A stretch of 43,490 nt of DNA from Desulfobulbaceae bacterium (GTDB lineage: Bacteria; Desulfobacterota; Desulfobulbia; Desulfobulbales; Desulfobulbaceae). Below the pieces are notes generated by a model, which saw nothing but the letters and a program-made list of their open reading frames with translations, did not search any database and was not told the DNA's origin. The translations under genes and the position numbers were made by a program. The stretch lies in assembly GCA_019163135.1 (NCBI GenBank), contig JAFLKR010000015.1, forward strand, positions 1 through 43,490. The letters run 5' to 3'. Positions within the stretch are counted from its first letter, which is position 1; the number at the start of each line of letters is the position of its first letter. Positions 38,167 to 43,490 of the stretch are shown here, piece after piece.

Positions 38167-39300
38167 TCAAGGGGCAGCTTCCAAATCACTCTCTTTGTCA
38201 CGAACCTCCGGGTTGTCAGCCACCCAGAACATAAAGATTTGATAGCCCAGCGCCAGCAGCGTCGCGCCGACAAACATGCCGAGAATGCCGGTGGTGGCCA
38301 TCCCCCCCAGCGCTCCCAGCAGGATCACCGGCATCGGTGCGTCAACCCCGCGACCCAGCATTAAGGGTTTCAGCACGTTGTCGGCAGTGCCGGAGATGAC
38401 GAGCAATGCTGTATAGCCAATCGCGGCGCCGGTGCTGTAGGAACCGCTAAGCCAGATGTAGCCGATCACGGGCAAGGTGACCAGCATGGCTGGCAACTGT
38501 GCGATTCCCAGCACCAGCACTGCCATTGACAGAATTCCGGCCAAGGGAATACCGGCGATGATCAATGCCAGCCCGATGAGGAGTGCCTGGATGCAGGCCA
38601 CCCCGATGACGCCCGCAGCAACAGTACGAACAGTGGCAGTGGAAAGCTTGGCAAATCCTTGTCCACGGTCGACCCCGACAATACGCTTGAAAATCGTCAA
38701 GGCCGCACTAGCCCCTGAATCGCCAAAGGCCATAATTACGCCGGCAATGATAAATGAGAAGAAGAAGAGCAGCATTTTGCTCCCCAGGCTGGCAACGATT
38801 TCGAGGGCATGTTTAGCCAATTCACCAATTTTCGGTTGCAGGCTTTGGATCACGGCCGGCAGATCCGAATATGCCTGCGACCAGAACGCCTGTACCTTTT
38901 TGCCGATAAGAGGCCAATCGGCCACATTTGGAGAGGGGGCTGGAATCTGTAACGTGTTGTTTTTGAGGTTGTTGATCAGGGTAAGAACCGAATCGCCGAG
39001 CGAACTGACCAGTACGGTGGTCGGCACCACGATCAGCACGATGCTGATCAGCACCAGCAGGGTCGATGCCAGTCCTTGCTTCCCTCCTAGCAGGTTGGCC
39101 AGATGCTGATGGATCGGGTACATCGTGATCGACAGGATCAGCGCCCATAACATCAAAGCCATAAACGGCGAAAAAATCTTGTAGCAGAGCATGGCCATTG
39201 CCAGTACCAGTCCCGCTCGGATAAAAACATCGAGCAGGCGGGCGGACAGGCGCTTTTCCAGTTTTTCCAGCTCCTGGTCAGGCGTACAAGGCAGGTTCAT
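38167..39300 (-). CDS. AI-2E/PerM-family membrane transporter
   Basis: The 377-residue protein is an eight-helix-type AI-2E/YdiK/PerM family member. It starts with a hydrophobic pair (RAGLVLAMAMLCYKIFSPFM) and has a soluble middle segment (about 120-170). Helical segments with IAGVIMAFGDSGASAALTIF follow. The family-typical end has PVILLGALGGMATTGILGMF and VGATLLALGYQIF. Members are proposed to export AI-2 or act as Na+/H+ antiporters. The function here is unknown. It lies downstream of the OmpA-like gene on the same strand but over 200 bases away, so it is probably independent. Confidence 0.87.
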   Translation of the reverse strand: MNLPCTPDQELEKLEKRLSARLLDVFIRAGLVLAMAMLCYKIFSPFMALMLWALILSITMYPIHQHLANLLGGKQGLASTLLVLISIVLIVVPTTVLVSSLGDSVLTLINNLKNNTLQIPAPSPNVADWPLIGKKVQAFWSQAYSDLPAVIQSLQPKIGELAKHALEIVASLGSKMLLFFFSFIIAGVIMAFGDSGASAALTIFKRIVGVDRGQGFAKLSTATVRTVAAGVIGVACIQALLIGLALIIAGIPLAGILSMAVLVLGIAQLPAMLVTLPVIGYIWLSGSYSTGAAIGYTALLVISGTADNVLKPLMLGRGVDAPMPVILLGALGGMATTGILGMFVGATLLALGYQIFMFWVADNPEVRDKESDLEAAP

Positions 39301-39514
39301 GGGACAATATCCTCCGGTTATGCAAAGGCATCAGCCTCGATGCCATCAGCAGTTTTTGGGCCTTGTTAAAATAATTTATCACATCGTCGTAAATGTTCAA
39401 TCGGGGCCAGAGGGCTGGATTAAACTGTGCGGCAGCTCAGAACACGATCTGAGAGTTTAGTTAATGGTGGCTGTCAGCCAGGAAAAGGTACCTGTAATTT
39501 GGCGGTGCTCCTGC

Positions 39515-40564
39515 TCACCGTGGCACCAGTTCAACCCTGCGGTTTTTGGTCCGGCCTTCCTCGGTGGTGTTGACGGCCACTGGCGCCAGATTGGCCACTC
39601 CGTTTGCGGTGAGCCGACCGCCGCTGATGCCGTATTCTGTGGTCAGCGCGGTAACCACCGCATCTGCCCGTCGTTTTGACAAATTCAGATTGGCCTCTAA
39701 ACTGCCGACGTTATCGGTGTGGCCGACTACGTGAAGGTTTAGTTTGGTATCTGCTTTCAGCAGTTTGGCGATTTCCTCCAGGGACGGCTTGGATTCGGGT
39801 TTGATGTCGGACTTGTTGGTGTCAAAAAGAATACCATACAAGGCGACCCTGCCTGATGAGGCCATGGATTTGGCCATTTCGTCGGCCTTGACGGTCACCA
39901 TGTTCTGGGTCAGGGGTTGCACCTCAATTACATCAACGGCGAGATAGGCACCACGCTTTGACTTGAAGGTGGCGTCGTCCTTGCCCCATTCCACGGCAGT
40001 CAGGGCCACATAGACATCACCCTCCGGTCGTTCTTTTTTTGCGGTGAGTACCTTGGTTTCCCGGGCATTGGCTGCGTAAAAAACATAATGGCTCCGGTTG
40101 GTCTTAATGTTCATTTCTCCAAAGGGCGCCAGGTAATTGTTCCATTGGGCTGCGGCTGTGTCCTGCTGAGAATCATAAAGTATTTTAAAACCTTGGACCG
40201 CAAGTTCATTCTGGTAATTGCGGATCAATTCCACTCCGCTGGCATCGCCGGCGGCCTCGTACCAGATCCGGGTGAGGCTGCCTTCGAGTTTGAGCGCCGG
40301 TGCCGCGAATACCCGTTTTTTGGCCTCAAGGTCATATTTTTCAAAGGTAGAGGTTTGCAGGTCATAGGTGATGAAGCGCTTGCTATCGTAACCGACGATC
40401 TCGGAGCCTCCAAATCGCTTCAACAAGGGATGGTCTTTGGTGCCGGGCAGGTCACCGGCCCGAGCTACACCGGTGATGACCATCGTCAGGATGCTCATGC
40501 ATAAAAGAACGCTTATTGTCCTGCAGTGGCTTGCGCCTATTTCACGGTTGCTTTTTGTGACCAT
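39515..40564 (-). CDS. DUF4892 and OmpA-domain outer-membrane lipoprotein-like protein
   Basis: The protein (349 residues from ATG 40564) has a signal sequence ending ARAGD. A DUF4892 region follows (LPGTKDHPLLKRFGGSEIVGY), then a C-terminal OmpA domain (about 240-345) with FDTNKSDIKPESKP and the peptidoglycan-binding NLNLSKRRADAVVTAL. OmpA-type domains tether the outer membrane to the cell wall. The ATG at 40564 is preferred: AAGGA lies nine bases upstream, whereas ATG 40573 directly abuts it. DUF4892 has no assigned function. The gene stands alone. Confidence 0.88.
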   Translation of the reverse strand: MVTKSNREIGASHCRTISVLLCMSILTMVITGVARAGDLPGTKDHPLLKRFGGSEIVGYDSKRFITYDLQTSTFEKYDLEAKKRVFAAPALKLEGSLTRIWYEAAGDASGVELIRNYQNELAVQGFKILYDSQQDTAAAQWNNYLAPFGEMNIKTNRSHYVFYAANARETKVLTAKKERPEGDVYVALTAVEWGKDDATFKSKRGAYLAVDVIEVQPLTQNMVTVKADEMAKSMASSGRVALYGILFDTNKSDIKPESKPSLEEIAKLLKADTKLNLHVVGHTDNVGSLEANLNLSKRRADAVVTALTTEYGISGGRLTANGVANLAPVAVNTTEEGRTKNRRVELVPR

Positions 40565-40841
40565 CCTGTTCATTCCTTTTCAGAAGTAGATTATTGTTGA
40601 TTGCGTAGTGGGGCGCAACCGCTGCAATAGAGGTGTGAACGAAGCACGTGGGCAACCGGTGGCGAGCAGGCAAAAATCTTTTGATATTTGGCAGCGCTTC
40701 CGGTCGCCCTCTTGGAAAACTGACCGAAAAGCACCGGATGAACGGTGAGGATGGTCATGGCAACCTTTAGAATCAAGTAAGTGTTAGTTGTAGATTGAAT
40801 CAATTTTGCAATGATTTCGATGTTGCATGTAAGGTGTTGCT

Positions 40842-43037
40842 TTAAGTTTTTACTTGGCCCTGCGCTTTGAGCAACTCCATGAAATCGGAGGCGCAAAGAG
40901 GGCGGCTGAACCAAAAGCCCTGAATTTCGTCGCAACCTTCGGCTCTAAGGAAATTCCATTGCGCCTCAGTTTCCACGCCCTCGGCGACCATGCGTAATCC
41001 CAGTGCTTTGCCCAGGGTCAACATGGCGCGTACGATGGCCTCAGCCTCGGTGTTTTGCCCGAGATCGGCGATAAAAGACTGGTCGATTTTAACCATGTCA
41101 AAGGGAAAACGACGCAGATAGGCCAGGCTGGAGTAGCCCGTGCCGAAATCGTCCATGGCCAGGGAAAATCCTTTGCTCTTAATTTTTTTCAAGAGGGCGT
41201 TCACTTTGTCCGGGTTGTTCATCACCAGGCTCTCGGTGAGTTCGAGTTCTAGATTAAGGGGGGCAAAGCCGGTATGGTCAACCACCCGGTCGAGCAATTC
41301 CAACAGGGACTTGTAGCGGAATTGGCGGGCCGAAATATTCACCGACAGCCTCAGCGCCGAACCCAGGACCTCCTGCCACTGCTGGGCCTCGGTGATCGCG
41401 GTCCGCACCACCCAGTTGCCAATGGGGATAATCAGGCCGGTTTCCTCGGCAATGGGTATGAACACATCGGGGAGGAGCAGGCCTTTGCTCGGGTGATTCC
41501 AGCGTAGCAGGGCCTCGGCTCCGGTGATCCGTTTGGTCTGCACGCTGTATTGCGGCTGGTAGTACAGTTCTAACTGCCCGGAGGTCAGGGCGTAATGGAG
41601 TTGCTGTTTCAATTCCATCCACAGGATCGCCCCCTTGTTGAAGTCGTCAGAATAATAGCGAAACCCGCCTTTATCACTTGCCTTGGCACGGTACATAGCA
41701 GCATCGGCATTCATCATCAAACTCTCGGGATTGTCTCCGTCCTTCGGATAAAGGGCGATACCGACACTGCAGCCGATGTAAAGTTCTCGACCTCTGATCT
41801 GTAGTTTTGCCTCCACCTGATCCAGTAATCTGCGTACAACCGTGGTGATGTGGCCAACACTTTGCGGTGCATGGAGGAGGACAACATATTCATCACCAGA
41901 AATCCTGGCGACCGTATCAACATCGCGGACCGCACCGCTGATTCGCTGGCCGAAGGCCTGGATCACCTCGTCACCCGCACTGTGTCCGAGGGTATCGTTA
42001 ATTTGCTTGAAATTATCGAGGTCAAGAAACAAAACTGCCAACAGGAGGTTACCGCGCTGTGCCTGGATGATCGCCTGCCGTAACCGGTTATTGAGGAGGT
42101 TTCGGTTGGCCAAACCGGTCAGTGTGTCATAATTGGCCTTGTACTCCAGTTGCTGTTCATACTTTTTCTGTGCCGTGACATCCTGAAGGGTTTCGACGGC
42201 GCCGACGATTTGCCCGTCTAGGCTATGCAGCGGCGCGGCGGTGAAATAGAGCCATTTGGGACCTGATTGAAAATCCGGGAAGTAGGTTGTAGCCTCCCAG
42301 GCGTTTTCGATCAAGAGAGAGGGTCTGCAGATGTTCTGGTATTGTTTCGATATTTCTTCAGTCTTGCCATCGACGATCAGGTCGGCCAACACCGGGCGTT
42401 CGTTGGGGTAAAAAGCCTTCCATTGCAGGCGGGTTCCTATCATTTCTTTGGCCATGGTGCCGTTAAGCGCCTCACAGGCTCGGTTCCAATAGGTGACTTG
42501 GTGTTGCGCATTGAGCACAAACATCGGCACCGGAGAACCGTCGATGATTTCATGGAGCAGGTGCTGGCTATCACGCCAGGCGGCTTCCGCTGTTTTCTCA
42601 ACTGTTACATCACGAAGTGTTTCTATAGCTCCGATGATCCGATTTTTTTCGTCTTTCAGTTCGGTGGCGGTAAAGGTGAGCCATTTGCCGCCATCGGGGA
42701 AATGGGGAAAAAAGTCTTCCGCTTCCCAGGTGCCTTGCAGGGTTGGGGAAGGGCGGTATTTGCCGGCATAGTAGTTTGCCATTTCATTGAGGCGACCCTC
42801 GACGATGAGATCAGCCATGACCGGACGTTCCTGTGGATAGAAAGGCTGCCAGGCCCCAGTGCTTCCAATGATCTGCGATGCGGCCACGCCGGTGATAATC
42901 TCGCAGGCTCGATTCCAGAGGATAACCCGATGTTGGGTGTCGATGACGAAGGTGGCAACGGGACTGTTTTTAACGATCTGGGCCAGCATGCCGTTGTGCT
43001 GTTCGGTGAGGGCTGCATGTTTGTCAATTTTTTTCAT
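40842..43037 (-). CDS. PAS-PAS-GGDEF-EAL cyclic-di-GMP signalling protein
   Basis: The 731-residue protein (start ATG 43037; the frame runs on to 43103) has two PAS domains repeated in tandem (about 20-135 and 145-265). Each carries the unusual insert FYPxERPVxADLIV and a WEAxxxFP segment. The GGDEF domain has FLDLDNFKQINDTLGH, an inhibitory RxxD (RDVD) and the signature SGDEY at about 380. A complete EAL domain follows, with E508 in EALLRWNHP, ELTESLV, DDFGTGYSSLAYLRRFPFD, KIDQSFIADL and EGVETEAQW. The EAL half should be an active phosphodiesterase. SGDEY may be active or regulatory. There is no membrane segment. Confidence 0.93.
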   Translation of the reverse strand: MKKIDKHAALTEQHNGMLAQIVKNSPVATFVIDTQHRVILWNRACEIITGVAASQIIGSTGAWQPFYPQERPVMADLIVEGRLNEMANYYAGKYRPSPTLQGTWEAEDFFPHFPDGGKWLTFTATELKDEKNRIIGAIETLRDVTVEKTAEAAWRDSQHLLHEIIDGSPVPMFVLNAQHQVTYWNRACEALNGTMAKEMIGTRLQWKAFYPNERPVLADLIVDGKTEEISKQYQNICRPSLLIENAWEATTYFPDFQSGPKWLYFTAAPLHSLDGQIVGAVETLQDVTAQKKYEQQLEYKANYDTLTGLANRNLLNNRLRQAIIQAQRGNLLLAVLFLDLDNFKQINDTLGHSAGDEVIQAFGQRISGAVRDVDTVARISGDEYVVLLHAPQSVGHITTVVRRLLDQVEAKLQIRGRELYIGCSVGIALYPKDGDNPESLMMNADAAMYRAKASDKGGFRYYSDDFNKGAILWMELKQQLHYALTSGQLELYYQPQYSVQTKRITGAEALLRWNHPSKGLLLPDVFIPIAEETGLIIPIGNWVVRTAITEAQQWQEVLGSALRLSVNISARQFRYKSLLELLDRVVDHTGFAPLNLELELTESLVMNNPDKVNALLKKIKSKGFSLAMDDFGTGYSSLAYLRRFPFDMVKIDQSFIADLGQNTEAEAIVRAMLTLGKALGLRMVAEGVETEAQWNFLRAEGCDEIQGFWFSRPLCASDFMELLKAQGQVKT

Positions 43038-43103
43038 GACATGCTCACTGGAGGTTCTTGCGCAAGAAATCAAGTCGGCCTGATGGGATGAACCATAAAT
43101 CAC

Positions 43104-43490
43104 TATAACGTATTGTAGCGGCAGGAAAAAGAAAAGAGAAATGCAGAGGATGGGTTATGCGTGCTTTTTGGGAGCCCGGATTGAAGGGTGCCGGTCAGTG
43201 AACGCCGATACTGCGCAAAACGGCATTGATCAGGTGGGTGGTACGGTGGCCACCGATAAACATAACGGCTCCAAAACCATTGATGACCAACCCTGGCCGC
43301 AGGAGGCGAAGACGCGCGGGAAATCGTAAAATCTATAGGCTTTCCTTCTGAACAAGTTCACTGAAAATGACCATATTTACTGCCGATAGTGGCTGGAAAT
43401 GGAGATGAATTCCTCATACTCATTAGAAAAAGGTGTTGCAAAGTAATTTCCAGAGACTTGTTTTCAGCTCCCCGTATGCTGGGGGATCAG
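43104..43490. other. Right-end intergenic region, no convincing gene
   Basis: The final 387 bases hold no recognisable complete gene. A short plus-strand frame (43141-43329) and a short minus-strand frame reading VINGFGAVMFIGGHRTTHLI (stop at 43195) were seen but lack starts and family matches. The region presumably includes the promoter of the PAS-GGDEF-EAL gene. Confidence 0.5.

Noticed and set aside
43195-43330. Minus-strand frame ending INAVLRSIGVH, possible membrane-protein C-terminus
   Set aside because: A stop codon lies directly upstream, no start or family could be recognised, and it is only about 45 codons long.

Overview
The window is chromosomal DNA from a moderately GC-rich, Gram-negative anaerobe. 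No rRNA, tRNA or complete transposase was found, so the taxonomy is inferred from gene content: indolepyruvate:ferredoxin oxidoreductase, ADP-forming acyl-CoA synthetase, a methylmalonyl-CoA (propionate) module, cobyrinate diamide synthase, many PAS/GGDEF/HD-GYP signalling proteins and an OmpA-type envelope protein. This mix fits Desulfobacterota, perhaps a Desulfobulbales-like sulfate reducer or propionate metaboliser.

Layout. Positions 1-2.5 kb hold the start of a gamma-glutamylcyclotransferase-like gene, a macro-domain ADP-ribose hydrolase and a CNNM/CorC-type membrane protein. Positions 2.7-5.2 kb hold iorAB. Positions 5.4-8.5 kb (minus strand) hold the classic SRP RNA-dnaX-ybaB-recR block. 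Positions 8.9-14.9 kb (minus strand) form a propionate module: a two-subunit CoA-transferase, methylmalonyl-CoA epimerase, B12-dependent mutase and its chaperone GTPase MeaB, with strong stem-loops between the cistrons and a terminator-like leader. A gap of about 0.9 kb follows. Then come a PduO-type corrinoid adenosyltransferase overlapping a flavin reductase-like gene, a convergent gltD-like gene, and a decayed efflux-pump relic.

Positions 19.4-25.1 kb look like one operon: an AcuC-like deacetylase, an AcuB-like CBS-ACT protein, a fused ADP-forming acetyl-CoA synthetase, and a CoA-transferase fused to a GNAT acetyltransferase. This resembles the Bacillus acuABC acetylation switch, rebuilt around ADP-forming acetate/acyl-CoA chemistry, and is the most interesting candidate system here. 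uvrB, a DUF374 acyltransferase and cbiA follow.

Positions 29.6-32.7 kb encode a hybrid histidine kinase and an HD-GYP response regulator with overlapping reading frames, behind a good sigma70-type promoter. Downstream, a yjbQ-family gene is split into two halves 3.8 kb apart. The intervening DNA carries a SulP anion transporter fused to STAS and two universal-stress domains, flanked by AT-rich DNA with gene relics. The window ends with a lipoprotein HlyD-like adaptor, an AI-2E/PerM permease, a DUF4892-OmpA protein and a PAS-PAS-GGDEF-EAL protein.

The B12 genes (adenosyltransferase, cbiA) plausibly serve the mutase. The CoA-transferases, ADP-forming synthetase and IorAB together suggest energy conservation through acyl-CoA intermediates.
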